Below are positions 1 through 8,508 of a stretch of 18,697 bases of DNA, piece by piece. The stretch is from the NCBI GenBank assembly GCA_041395165.1, contig JAWLBA010000019.1:1-18697 (forward strand), written 5' to 3'. The stretch is from JAIBCM01 sp041395165 (GTDB lineage: Bacteria > Verrucomicrobiota > Verrucomicrobiia > JADLBR01 > JAIBCM01). How positions within the stretch are numbered: position 1 is the first letter of the stretch; each line of letters opens with the position of its first letter. Under the pieces are notes generated by a model. The model ran no database searches, was not told the origin of the DNA, and was given only the letters and a program-made list of their open reading frames with translations. Position numbers and translations under genes: made by a program.

Positions 1-1
1 C

Positions 2-1333
2 AGTGTTAATGATAAAGAGCAAACGCTCATTAACGATTCTCAAGGCAATGCCTCTATGTTTCGCAAGAATCCTGACACACAAAACTATGAAAAGTTTCCT
101 GTGACTCAAACTCTTCCCGACGATAGTGGCTGGCAGATTGCCTTGGCCAACGACATTAACAATGACGGCGCTATTGCCGGTCAAGGAATCAAAGAGGGTG
201 ACATGAGAGCCGTTGCTATGGTGCCTTTAGAAATCACCAACCTCTGGTCCGATCAACTGCCTGACGTGCATGCCAACTGGATTCAGAAAGCAAAAGATAA
301 AAACCAAATGTATATGACCGGACAGGATAGTAAACCTTACATCCTCATGGGAGCCCGAGCCGACGGCAAAGCTTATGTCAAAGCGGCACTGAAGGATAAA
401 CTGCCGAAAAATTTTGAAAATGCTCTTCTCTTTCGCTTAAGCGTCAAAGGCCAAAACGATCCTAAATCTGGCACTTCAAGTTACAACGCCGATAAACAAG
501 AAGTCTCCATCACCGCAGAAGATTTAGGCAATGAAGAAAAAGATTATGTGGTTGTCGCTGGCTATGATGCTAATAAAAACGCTCAACTCGATCCTAACGA
601 AATCTCTTTTAAGAATGACTGGGTTTGTAAGGTTGTGCCAAAGGAAAAGTATGACAAAGATATTGGTTTTTTGAATACTTGGAAAGCGGGTTTAGGGGCT
701 ACACCTTTGGCCTATGATTGTGTTACGGCTTTCTTGGAAGAAACTACACCTAATGGTTCAACGGCAGTTAATACAGAAATTGCCAGAAACGAATATGGAT
801 TAACTCATGCTGTGGGCATTTTATTTCAACCTGTGGCACAACCTGGTCCATCCATTAAAGCTATTTTTGATGAAAATAGTCTCATGGCTGAAAAGATCAT
901 TGATTCTTCAGCTTTAAAAAACTGGTTAAATGAGCAATTTGAATTGAAAAAGAGTTATGTTCAACAAACCTTGAACAATACAACTAATGAGGTCGTCCAA
1001 TTTAATTGGCAATTACCACCATTAGATGTTAATTTTTCTTATATTCTTGATACTGATTTAAAATTGTCTTTGGGCAGTATAAGCAGCAGTAAAAAACCAG
1101 TTCATGTGAAAATTATTGTAAATGTCGCTTCTGGCAAAACGATCGAGGTCAAAATGACAGGGACTTTAAATGATCTCTATGATTTTGATTACGACGGTGA
1201 GCCTTTTGTATTTGTTAAACCTGCAGCTCGCATCCAATCAGGCTACAACACTTTAGGCAAGGCTGGCCGTGTTTATAAATCAGAAATTCAATTAGTTGAT
1301 TCTCTTTGGCCAAGAGAATTTAACTTCAAGTAA
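2..1333 (+). CDS. C-terminal part of a secreted HAF-repeat-like protein (5' end outside window)
   Basis: The frame is open from the first bases of the window, so the gene begins upstream; 443 residues are visible. Near the left edge, a stretch with ALANDINNDGAIAGQG followed by AVAMVPLEI resembles the repeat unit of HAF-type extracellular repeat proteins (A-x-x-IN-x-x-G-x-I-x-G, then a hydrophobic strand and P). The rest, with many Asp, Asn and Lys and predicted beta segments such as HVKIIVNVASGKTIEV, I do not recognise. A DANKNAQLDPNE segment is Asp/Asn-rich in the manner of calcium-binding loops, which is weak evidence. The next gene starts 5 bp after the stop, so the two are probably co-transcribed. 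A 60-bp copy of its 3' part (1136-1195) recurs at 2119-2178. Likely exported or surface located; no function can be assigned. Confidence 0.55.
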   Translation, partial: SVNDKEQTLINDSQGNASMFRKNPDTQNYEKFPVTQTLPDDSGWQIALANDINNDGAIAGQGIKEGDMRAVAMVPLEITNLWSDQLPDVHANWIQKAKDKNQMYMTGQDSKPYILMGARADGKAYVKAALKDKLPKNFENALLFRLSVKGQNDPKSGTSSYNADKQEVSITAEDLGNEEKDYVVVAGYDANKNAQLDPNEISFKNDWVCKVVPKEKYDKDIGFLNTWKAGLGATPLAYDCVTAFLEETTPNGSTAVNTEIARNEYGLTHAVGILFQPVAQPGPSIKAIFDENSLMAEKIIDSSALKNWLNEQFELKKSYVQQTLNNTTNEVVQFNWQLPPLDVNFSYILDTDLKLSLGSISSSKKPVHVKIIVNVASGKTIEVKMTGTLNDLYDFDYDGEPFVFVKPAARIQSGYNTLGKAGRVYKSEIQLVDSLWPREFNFK

Positions 1334-1338
1334 AACTT

Positions 1339-2091
1339 ATGAAAACCATTTTTTCTTTTTTATTAATTTGGCAATTTAGTTTGATTTTAAAAGCTGGAGA
1401 ATCCACAGAATTTTTACTGGCTTCAGAGGCTCAAAAAATTTTCAACTATGAAAATAAATTAGAGATCAATAACGAAATTCCTAATGATTTAAGAAGAATT
1501 AAAGGTTTTTTGTGGGGAGAAAGCTATGTATCTCCTGACAAAGCTTTAGTCTATGTTCCTATTATTTACCAGTCTCACTCTCTTCTTAATTCTGAAAATA
1601 TTTTAAAACTGAAAAATGCTGAAAAAGGGTTTCATAAACTTTTTCTAGAAGAAGCAACAAGCAAAGAAAAAGAAATTAAAGAAATAAAAGATCCAGTTAA
1701 GCAAAAAGAATTAATGGTTGAATATGAAAAGTGGCGGGAGAAGGAAATAAAAAATAAAGTCATTAAACCTGTCAATTTAAGTAATGGGGCTGCGGGCTTT
1801 ATCCAGCCATTCGGTTTTCCGCCCATGAGTCTTATGATTACAGTAACCGATCCTCAAGAAAAGTTCGATTTAGCGTTAGTCATTTTCAACTTAATAAGCG
1901 AAGTAAAGCCTGAAAAAACTAATATTTTACCTGCCACTAAAAAATATTTAGAGAACATGGACGTAGAAAAAATGGCCAGGCTCTTGGAACATTCTCTAAA
2001 CCAAATTTATCCTGAAATGGAAGAGCAATATCGAAAATTACAATCGACTGCTTCGACAAATTCTGTTCCAGCGCGACCACGAAAGCCTTAA
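1339..2091 (+). CDS. Exported protein of unknown function
   Basis: 250 residues starting with MKTIFSFLLIWQFSLILKAG, a short positive N-terminus followed by a hydrophobic core, consistent with a Sec signal peptide cleaved around residues 18-21. The middle (about residues 90-140) is Lys/Glu-rich and probably helical or coiled coil; the C-terminus is polar and ends in ARPRKP. I recognise no enzyme motif. It starts 5 bp after the upstream HAF-like gene and shares its strand, so it probably belongs to the same transcript and may act with that protein at the cell surface. AT-rich codon use. It could be a lineage-specific partner; a search is needed to say more. Confidence 0.6.
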   Translation: MKTIFSFLLIWQFSLILKAGESTEFLLASEAQKIFNYENKLEINNEIPNDLRRIKGFLWGESYVSPDKALVYVPIIYQSHSLLNSENILKLKNAEKGFHKLFLEEATSKEKEIKEIKDPVKQKELMVEYEKWREKEIKNKVIKPVNLSNGAAGFIQPFGFPPMSLMITVTDPQEKFDLALVIFNLISEVKPEKTNILPATKKYLENMDVEKMARLLEHSLNQIYPEMEEQYRKLQSTASTNSVPARPRKP

Positions 2092-2118
2092 ATTTCCAAA
2101 GTGCTAGCTAACCGTTAG

Positions 2119-2178
2119 AAAACCATCGAGATTAAAATGACAGGCACTTTGGTTGATCTCTATGATTTTGATTATGAT
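2119..2178 (+). pseudogene. Remnant copy of the 3' part of the gene at 2-1333
   Basis: These 60 bases align without gaps to 1136-1195 with 9 differences by my count. The translation KTIEIKMTGTLVDLYDFDYD matches KTIEVKMTGTLNDLYDFDYD in the upstream gene, so most differences are silent, as expected of a copy that evolved under protein-level selection before it was lost. A TAG stop directly precedes the block, and similarity ends about where the Gly-rich and then minisatellite sequence begins. It is best read as the scar of a deleted or truncated paralogue. Confidence 0.7.
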
Positions 2179-2210
2179 TATGCTGGAGGCTTTTTCTTTC
2201 AAGATGTAGT

Positions 2211-2381
2211 TTGCGGGGTCTTTGCGGGGTCGACTCGGGGTCTTTGCGGGGTCGACTCGGGGTCTTTGCGGGGTCGACTCTTTCTTTGCGGGGTCGACTC
2301 TTTCTTTGCGGGGTCGACTCTTTCTTTGCGGGGTCGACTCTTTCTTTGCGGGGTCGATCTTTCTTTGCGGGGTCGACTCTC
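2211..2381. repeat. Minisatellite with about 20-bp GC-rich units
   Basis: Head-to-tail units built on TTTGCGGGGTCGACTCTTTC. The order is a partial unit (2211-2220), two 22-bp units ending CGGGGTC (2221-2264), four identical 20-bp units (2265-2344), one 19-bp unit lacking a base (2345-2363) and a final partial unit (2364-2381). Each unit carries GTCGAC except the 19-bp one. There are no spacers. The 20-bp period is not a multiple of three, so all frames give repetitive Arg/Lys/Pro- or Gly/Leu-rich peptides that should not be annotated as genes. Much richer in GC than its surroundings. Confidence 0.9.
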
Positions 2382-2422
2382 AACATACAACGCTTTGAGA
2401 GATTGGAAAGAGGGTTGATTAA

Positions 2423-2458
2423 GGATTGGATCCCCGGGTCGAGCCCGAGGATGACAGG
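2423..2458. repeat. Palindromic dispersed-type repeat element
   Basis: An imperfect inverted repeat pairs 2430-2438 with 2444-2452 (ATCCCCGGG against CCCGAGGAT, one mismatch) around a short loop. On the minus strand it reads VILGLDPGIQ, the translation typical of a family of short palindromic intergenic repeats found in many bacterial genomes. A second small inverted repeat (CCGCC AC GGCGG) follows at about 2484-2495. Whether it is multicopy here cannot be seen from one window. Confidence 0.55.
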
Positions 2459-2601
2459 AAATAAGATGTGGACATTCATCTCCGCCACGGCGGGACGAGA
2501 ATGGCATGAGAGGCGTTGATGGGTTAAGCAAATGTTACGACTAAAATTATCACAAAATCATACAGGTAAATGATTCGCATCATTCGCAGGTTAAAAAAGC
2601 A

Positions 2602-4496
2602 TTAAAACTTCAAGTAAGTCGGTTCTTCCAACTCTTTTTCGTAAATTTCCAGTAAATTCATTCCTTCGCTAGGTTTTAAACGGTCCTCGCGAATGGCAGT
2701 AGTCACTTGCTCTTTAAATTCGCTGGCCAACTCGTGTTTATCGTATTGGACATCCTGAAGCACCTGGCCAATTTTTCGACCTTCGATCGTTTCTTCAATA
2801 TAAAAACCGGATTCTTCGTCTTCGTCTAAAAAAACGTGCGCTTCATTCACCCTGCCAAAAAGGTTATGAATATCACCCATCACATCCTGATAAGCGCCCA
2901 CCAAAAAAAATCCGATCCAATAAGACTGGTTTTGGAAGCGATGCAAACGCAACGTTTGTTGCCCTTTATTTTTACCGATGAAACGAGACACTTTACCATC
3001 CGAATCGCAGGTAATATCCACCAAAGTTCCCCAACGATCCGGTTCTTTCTCTAAATGATGAAGCGGCATGACGGGAAATAATTGTCCCAAAGCCCAGTGA
3101 TCGACAAGCGATTGAAACACCGAAAAATTGCACCAATATTGATCGCTCAAAGAAAATTGCAGCTCTCGAATCTCCTCCGGCACCACTCGAGAGTTGCGAT
3201 AAGCCTCGGCCACTCCTTCCGCAACTGTCCAAAATCTTTCTTCCACTATCGCCTTCGTTTCCAAATCCAAAAGACCCAAACTAAACATCGTCTCAGCCTG
3301 TTCGCGAATGCGAAGTGCTTCATGCCAAACTTCGCGTCTTGTGCGACGATTTAATTGTTTCAATAAAACTTCCAAATTTTGTGCCAATTTATCTTTAGCA
3401 ATTTTTTTGACGTTTTTTAGTCTCCTTTCTTTTCAGAAACGCCAAACACTTCCACCACCAACACCGAATGTGGCGACACCACTGCACGGCCACTTTCACT
3501 GACCACATCGGGACAAGGCACTTTCTCCTCCTCACAAATTTCGGCAATTTGCTGAACCACCGTTCGACAATATTCTTCCAGTGTGTAATTCATCGAACTT
3601 TCGGAAGTGCTACGCGTGCCATCATAATCAATGCCCAATCCACCACCAACATCGACAAATTTTACTGGAAAATTTAACTGTCGAACTTTCGCATAATAGC
3701 GGGCTGCTTCGCTCACCGCGCGTCGAATGATCTGAATATCAGGCATCTGCGATCCCATGTGAAAATGCAATAGCTGAAACATATCTTCGGCTGATGCTGT
3801 TTTAAAATTTCCTAGCTTCCACCAAATCACGCGCAGTTAAACCGAATTTGGCATCATCTCCAGAAGACGCGGCCCATTTGCCAGCACCTTTGACTTGCAA
3901 CTTAATGCGAAATCCCAGCTGCGGTTTAACCCCAAACTTTTCAGAAACTTTCAGCACCAAAGCCAGCTCCTCTAGCTTCTCAATCACAATGATCACTTGC
4001 TTGCCCAGTTTTTCCCAAGCAACGCCAGACGAATAAAACTTTCATCCTTGTAGCCATTGCAAATGATCAAGCTTTCCGGATCACGATGCAATGCCAGCGC
4101 CGCTACCAATTCCGGTTTACTGCCAGCTTCCAAACCATAATGAAACGCTTTTCCCGCCTCCAAAATTTCTTCCACTACTTCGCATAACTGATTCACCTTG
4201 ATCGGAAATACTCCGCGATAAATGCCTGGATATTTTTGTTCCCGCATCACTTGTTGAAACGTTTCATTAATCGCCACCACACGATCCCGCAACAAATCCA
4301 GAAACCGCAACACCATCGGAAAATGCAACCCTCTTTGCTTGGCTGCTTCAATCACCTGAACCATATCCAACGTCGCCCCTTTCGCACGCAGTGGAGACAC
4401 GGTCACATTTCCTTTGCCGCTGATCGAAAAATAATCGCCACCCCATCTCGGAACTCGATAATGTTCTACCGCTTTTTCAATAGTCCAGTCACTCAT
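2602..4496 (-). pseudogene. speA: Biosynthetic arginine decarboxylase, broken by three 1-nt frameshifts
   Basis: SpeA decarboxylates arginine to agmatine (PLP-dependent, polyamine synthesis). In order, four frame segments cover the whole protein: 4496-3993 with the PLP-lysine region GVFPIKVNQ and GLEAGSKPEL, 3996-3802 with LGFRIKLQ, 3830-3417 with LLHFHMGSQ, DVGGGLGIDYDGTRS and SESGRAVVS, and 3387-2602 with NFSVFQS, ITCDSDG, GAYQDVMGDIHNLFG and YLKF at the end. Repairs that restore one frame are one missing A in the A-run near 4010-4014, one extra base in the TTTTAAAA stretch near 3810-3817, and one missing A in the A-run near 3423-3430. The repaired length is exactly 632 codons with stop, normal for SpeA. 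ATG at 4496 is preferred over the TTG at 4514. All catalytic motifs survive, so inactivation is recent or the indels are sequence errors. Confidence 0.9.
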
Positions 4497-4643
4497 GAAT
4501 TTAATGTTGCTCAATTTTTAAAAATTAACAGTTTTTTTATTAGATCGAGCCAGCAAATGATAAAGCGTTTTTTACCTGCCCATTTTCTTCATTCCTGCAC
4601 TACCCACTTGCTCCCTATTCTTGAATCTGCTATTTTTTAAATT

Positions 4644-5195
4644 ATGCCTTTTAGCTTTCTCCTAATTCTTTTTGTGGCTCTTTATCGCATTTTGATGCCT
4701 TTGCTCAATGGCTGGCCTAATTTCGCTCCTTTAATGGCGCTAAGCTTTTGCGCTGCGATTTATTGGCCAGGTTTCCTAGCCATGATGATCCCTATCGGCG
4801 CTCTATTCATTTCTGATCTTTGGCTCAATCATTATTATCACGCCTCACTTTTAGCATGGAGCATGTTGCCCGCTTATTTTTGCTACGCTATGGCTTGGGG
4901 GCTAGGTCGCTGGGTAAAATATCATAAATTTTTTACCACCATTTTTACTGGCAGCTTACTGGGATCCTCTCTCTTTTATCTTATCACCAACTCGATCTCC
5001 TGGTTTGCAGAACCTCTCTACGCCAAAACCGCAGGAGGTTGGTGGCAAGCCATAACGATAGGATTACCCTCTTATCCGCCAACTTATTTATTTTTCAAAA
5101 ATTCTTTAATTAGCGATCTTTTATTCACTGGCTTATTTGTTTTAACTATGGAACTTTCTTCCAAAAAAGTTTCCCCTGCTATTGTTGCTCGTTAA
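4644..5195 (+). CDS. DUF6580-like multi-pass membrane protein, putative transport S-component
   Basis: 183 residues, strongly hydrophobic with about five membrane helices. The segment GWPNFAPLMALSFCAAIYW near the start and the later SLFYLITNSISWF match what I remember of the DUF6580 family, sometimes described as putative transport or ECF S-component-like proteins and often found near cobalamin uptake genes. Its 3' end overlaps the convergent btuB gene by 4 bp. No riboswitch or clear Shine-Dalgarno precedes its ATG; it is divergent from the speA remnant across a 147-bp AT-rich gap (4497-4643). A role in moving cobalamin or a precursor across the inner membrane is inference from location. Confidence 0.6.
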   Translation: MPFSFLLILFVALYRILMPLLNGWPNFAPLMALSFCAAIYWPGFLAMMIPIGALFISDLWLNHYYHASLLAWSMLPAYFCYAMAWGLGRWVKYHKFFTTIFTGSLLGSSLFYLITNSISWFAEPLYAKTAGGWWQAITIGLPSYPPTYLFFKNSLISDLLFTGLFVLTMELSSKKVSPAIVAR

Positions 5196-7006
5196 AAACG
5201 AAATTCTGTTTTAACATAATAAGCTCTGCGAGGCGCCGGATAACCGCTAACCTCTTCATATTCCTCGTCCCACAAATTTTCTATGCGAAATCCGACAGAA
5301 CAGTAACGATTAATAGCCCATTGTAATCCGCTGCGAAGAGTCAAATAATCCGGCATATCTTTTTGTTGAAAAGTTAATGCATCAAAATCTTCGCGTTCCC
5401 GTTTCCATTCCGCCCCCAAAAACAAAGTTACACAAGAAAGAGGTTTCACTATCAAATCAGAAGTGAAAAGATGACGCGGACGTCGCACCAAACGAATTTG
5501 CGCCTCTGTGTCATTGGCCTCCAAATAGGTATAGCCCAATGATAAGGACAAAAAATTCCAAGGTTGAATAGTAAAAGAATTTTCTACTCCCCAGGTTTCT
5601 GCCTCAGAAATATTTTGCGGTAAAACCCCATCAAACTGAATGAGATTTTGAATTTCATTTCTAAAATAAGCTGAGGTAAATCGAATTTTTTTCTGCCAAA
5701 AATATTGAGTGAACCCGATCTCGTAAGAAAAAGATTCTTCCGCTTCCAAATTAGGATTACCAAAACCTGGAAAATACAAATCTTGAAAAGTTGGCGGACT
5801 ATAAGCCGTGCCTACTTTTGCATAAAGCAAGGTTTGAGTTGGCAGTTCATAAGAAAAAGTTTGCTGCCAAGTTATCGGTGCGTCATAAGCTTGATAATTG
5901 TCATAGCGTAAACTGCTAATCATTTGAAAGTTCTTAAAAAGTTCCCACTGACTTTGCAGATAAAAACCGTAATTAAAATGGGACTCATCAATAGCCGAAA
6001 TGTGATTGGCAAAAAGATCGACCTGATTCCATTCTAAATTGGCTCCAAAAGTTAATTTCCAGGAAGAACTGATCTGAAAATCGGATTGATAGTCCACGGT
6101 TTTGTATTGCAACAATGTTTGATTATCAACCACCGGCAAAATCATATAATTTTGATCTTCTTGAGTAAAACTCGTAATTACGGTTTGTTTCCATGCTGGG
6201 GTCGTTTGCCATGTGAATTTAGGTGCAAGTGTAAAAATTTCCCGAGTTAATTCAGCAGTAGGCGTCGAGAAAGGAATGGAGCCAGGCGATTCATTGTCTG
6301 CTTTGTAATAATTAACCAACGTTTCTAATCTGGCTGTGTCTGAAATACGGAATCCAAGTTTGGCTCGAACCGAAAAAAGGTCGATATCGTCATTGACTCG
6401 GTGATAGTCTGCCACCCATTTGGTTGCGCTAAACGAATAGTCAAAAAGGCCAAAGGCCCCGCGACTCGCCGCGAGCTCTTGAAAAGTTGAGTAAGACCCT
6501 GTTTCGAAAGAGGCCTCGCCACTCATCCGCTCTCCCTCACCCGAACGCGTAATAATATTGATCACACCACCAATCGCATCCTGTCCATAAAGAGTGGAAA
6601 CAGGGCCTTTCACCACCTCAATGCGTTCGACATTATCAAGTGTTAAATTGGCTAAATCGTAACCGCCCGCCAAACCAGGACTTGTGCGAACCCCATCAAT
6701 TAAAATCGTGGTATGATTTGATTCTGTTCCTCGGCTAAAAATAGAGCTAAGCTGGCCAGGCCCTCCCGATGTTGCAATAGAAAGTCCCGATACTTGTCGC
6801 AACGCCTGCTCGACTGTCGTTATACCTTTCGCTTGCAGTTCGTCAGAGTTTAAAACCGTTACATCAGGTGTGATAGTTTTTTCTTTTGTCCGTGTTGCCG
6901 TTACCACTACCGGCTCTAATGTCGTGAAAGCCGGTTGTGCGTCACAAGAAAAAGAAGCAAAGAGAATAAGCAAACTAAGCCTTCGCATTTGTTTCGGTTT
7001 TTGCAT
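5192..7006 (-). CDS. btuB: TonB-dependent outer membrane receptor, BtuB-type (vitamin B12)
   Basis: An outer membrane beta-barrel that imports a substrate with energy from TonB-ExbB-ExbD. From ATG at 7006 (a TTG at 7021 is possible) it has a signal peptide with RRLSLLILFASFS, a TonB-box-like EPVVVTATRT, then the plug domain with ALRQVSGLSI, ILIDGVRTSPG, VERIEVVKGP and DAIGGVINIITR. The long barrel ends in KTEFRF with a C-terminal Phe, the usual outer membrane insertion signal. Length of about 604 residues fits BtuB. Substrate assignment to cobalamin comes from the riboswitch upstream and the short, siderophore-free architecture. It starts 24 bp after the surface-protein gene, so both share the riboswitch-controlled transcript. 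Intact frame. Confidence 0.85.
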   Translation of the reverse strand: MQKPKQMRRLSLLILFASFSCDAQPAFTTLEPVVVTATRTKEKTITPDVTVLNSDELQAKGITTVEQALRQVSGLSIATSGGPGQLSSIFSRGTESNHTTILIDGVRTSPGLAGGYDLANLTLDNVERIEVVKGPVSTLYGQDAIGGVINIITRSGEGERMSGEASFETGSYSTFQELAASRGAFGLFDYSFSATKWVADYHRVNDDIDLFSVRAKLGFRISDTARLETLVNYYKADNESPGSIPFSTPTAELTREIFTLAPKFTWQTTPAWKQTVITSFTQEDQNYMILPVVDNQTLLQYKTVDYQSDFQISSSWKLTFGANLEWNQVDLFANHISAIDESHFNYGFYLQSQWELFKNFQMISSLRYDNYQAYDAPITWQQTFSYELPTQTLLYAKVGTAYSPPTFQDLYFPGFGNPNLEAEESFSYEIGFTQYFWQKKIRFTSAYFRNEIQNLIQFDGVLPQNISEAETWGVENSFTIQPWNFLSLSLGYTYLEANDTEAQIRLVRRPRHLFTSDLIVKPLSCVTLFLGAEWKREREDFDALTFQQKDMPDYLTLRSGLQWAINRYCSVGFRIENLWDEEYEEVSGYPAPRRAYYVKTEFRF

Positions 7007-7030
7007 TAGCAAACAAAACAATTTTAAATC

Positions 7031-8077
7031 TTACTTCACCACGCGAAAGCGGCGAAACTTGCTTGGGGTTCTCTCGCCTTGCTCATCAAAAGCACGCACT
7101 TCCAATTGAATCACAACAATTCCATCGGGAATTTCAACAAGAGTTGACCAATTCTTATCTACTAAGCTCCCTTCCAGCCAGGAACCATGATTAACACGAT
7201 ATTCGACACCCACCATTCTCGTTTTTGATTTCACTGTGCCAATTGCCATAAAATTGCCTGATACTTTTTCATTGCGCAAAGGTCGAAGAATCGTAATTTT
7301 TTTTCGTTTCGAATTTTGCGGAGATGTCGATCCATCGGTGGGAGCGCCCAACAATTGATTATTAATAGTTACGGCATCGAGCTCAAATTTATTAGGAGCG
7401 TTAGCAGGCAAACTCAAACGAACATAACCTATTTTAGCAAGAGGTGTAGCACTTGCATCAAACCAATTTCCTCCAGCTGAACCAGCCAAAATTTGTTTAA
7501 TTTCTTCGTAATCTTTACCAGTAAAATCGCTGATTTTTCCTAAAAACGGACGCCCAAAATCAGCGCGTCTCGCTCCCGATTCACTAGCATAAGGATTGGC
7601 TAAATCCGTAAAAAAATTGTGAAACATAGAAATGTTTTTTTCTCCCAAAGAAAAAAAAGTTTGACCATCTTCACTTACTTCAACCGTTACCTTATCGTCG
7701 CCAAAAAGAGTAATCGGAGAACCGGCTTTACCCTGAGGATAAGCGGAATCAAAAATGCCAACATTACTAAAAATTCCAATTTCTCGGCCTACTCCAACAA
7801 TAGCAAAATGCGACAATTGAATCGTCATCTGACCACCCGGACCAATTTGTAAAAGTTGCGAATCTTCGTAAGGAGGATTAAATGGGCTAAGAATAGAAAC
7901 AAAAGGAGTACCGACTCCTACCAAAGGATCAGGCAAACCAAGAGCTGCTGAAGTTTGAGTTAAGGTTGCTCCTGAGCCGGGTTGATAAGAAACCACTTGC
8001 TTGCCACTGCCTGTTAACGCAAGGCTTTTGATTGATAAGACGACAAATAATCCAACACTAACCATTCCATGCTTCAT
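7031..8077 (-). CDS. Exported surface protein under cobalamin riboswitch control
   Basis: 348 residues starting MKHGMVSVGLFVVLSIKSLALTG, a clear signal peptide. The mature part begins with VVSYQPGSGA, then ALGLPDP, SPFNPPY, an IGPGGQMTIQL strand, VTVEVSEDGQTF and GNWFDAS, resembling a family of secreted or PEP-CTERM-type proteins that I recall next to btuB in planctomycetes and verrucomicrobia. The C-terminal 90 residues (ITILRP to the end) look like an Ig-like beta domain. A good ribosome site AGGAGT (8083-8088) lies 5 nt before the ATG. First gene of the operon downstream of the riboswitch and upstream of btuB. It may capture or pass B12 to BtuB, like the unrelated BtuG/BtuH surface proteins of Bacteroides; that is inference. 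Confidence 0.75.
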   Translation of the reverse strand: MKHGMVSVGLFVVLSIKSLALTGSGKQVVSYQPGSGATLTQTSAALGLPDPLVGVGTPFVSILSPFNPPYEDSQLLQIGPGGQMTIQLSHFAIVGVGREIGIFSNVGIFDSAYPQGKAGSPITLFGDDKVTVEVSEDGQTFFSLGEKNISMFHNFFTDLANPYASESGARRADFGRPFLGKISDFTGKDYEEIKQILAGSAGGNWFDASATPLAKIGYVRLSLPANAPNKFELDAVTINNQLLGAPTDGSTSPQNSKRKKITILRPLRNEKVSGNFMAIGTVKSKTRMVGVEYRVNHGSWLEGSLVDKNWSTLVEIPDGIVVIQLEVRAFDEQGERTPSKFRRFRVVK

Positions 8078-8082
8078 TTTTT

Positions 8083-8088
8083 ACTCCT
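8083..8088 (-). promoter_or_regulatory. Ribosome binding site of the surface-protein gene
   Basis: AGGAGT on the minus strand, 5 nt before the ATG at 8077. It fixes the start and is the likely end point of riboswitch control if the switch acts on translation. Confidence 0.7.
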
Positions 8089-8204
8089 GTTATGAGCAAG
8101 AGTAGAAAAATAGCCAAAGATTAACGATGGTTTGTTGCCACTCTCACACTTTATTGTTTGCGATAAAGTTCTATTTTCAATCCTCTTGAAAATAGTGACG
8201 AGTG

Positions 8205-8420
8205 ATTGATTGGACAGATATTCGGACTTCTGAGTTTCTTAAATTTCTTCCCACGAAAGCGAGGTGAAATCATTTTACCTTTCTTCCCCCTTCGCAAAGC
8301 ATCTCGGCTTCACTGGGTTTGTTCGCCCATTTTTTCAAATTAGGCAATGGAAGATTGTAGCTCAATACCGCAGCGCAACTGTCTCCGAATTTCACGGAAT
8401 TCCCTGTTGCAATCAACCTT
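8205..8420 (-). ncRNA. Cobalamin riboswitch
   Basis: Read on the minus strand, the conserved blocks appear in the right order: GGTTG-ATTG-CAAC, then AGGGAATTCCGTGAAATTCGG and GACAGTTGCGCTGCGGTA (8418 to about 8366), CCCAGTGAAGCC and GGGGGAAG in the middle, and the B12-box-like AGAAGTCCGAATATCTGTCC at 8231-8212. These are the core elements of the AdoCbl-type aptamer (Rfam RF00174). It sits between a plausible promoter and the surface-protein/btuB operon. Downstream, a perfect 9-bp hairpin CTATTTTCA/TGAAAATAG (8171-8195) and a CTTTAT/ATAAAG hairpin could be the expression platform; neither is followed by a long U-run, so control of translation is more likely than termination. Confidence 0.85.
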
Positions 8421-8470
8421 ATCTTTTGTTTCACACAAAAGATAATCTCAAAATCAAAGAACTAGTTTGC

Positions 8471-8499
8471 TAGATAAAAATTTATTTTATTTTAAGCAA
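8471..8499 (-). promoter_or_regulatory. Candidate promoter of the riboswitch-surface protein-btuB operon
   Basis: TTGCTT (8499-8494) and TATCTA (8476-8471) with a 17-bp AT-rich spacer, about 50 bases before the riboswitch. It begins 10 bp after the cas9 stop codon. An 11-bp perfect hairpin (8419-8445, TTATCTTTTGT with loop TTCAC) lies between it and the aptamer; it lacks a U-tract on either strand. Confidence 0.5.
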
Positions 8500-8508
8500 G
8501 CCAAAAAA

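Larger units (their letters stand above)
2092..2601. other. Intergenic region with repeats and no intact gene
   Basis: This 510-bp gap holds the paralogue remnant, the minisatellite and the palindromic element listed separately. Open frames across it on both strands come from the repeat and carry no recognisable domain, start site or Shine-Dalgarno sequence. From about 2530 to 2601 the sequence is AT-rich and unremarkable. It looks like a recombination-prone spacer. Confidence 0.75.

Noticed and set aside
2211..2381. CRISPR array
   Set aside because: The units of about 20 bp directly abut each other with no unique spacers, so it is a minisatellite.
2132..2531. Protein-coding genes on both strands across the repeat
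   Set aside because: The frames are translations of the minisatellite and palindrome (Arg/Lys/Pro or Gly/Leu repeats), without ribosome site or domain.
4236..4640. Plus-strand open frame over the speA 5' end
   Set aside because: It is antisense to conserved speA sequence, His/Arg-rich in the manner of shadow frames, and has no family match.
8015..8023. TAACGCAAG as a target of the RNA's 5' segment, within the surface-protein gene
   Set aside because: Only 9 nt match, and another 9-nt match (ACAAAGTTA, near 5423) occurs inside btuB; such matches are expected by chance at this length.
8419..8445. Intrinsic terminator of cas9
   Set aside because: The 11-bp hairpin is perfect but no U-run follows on the minus strand.
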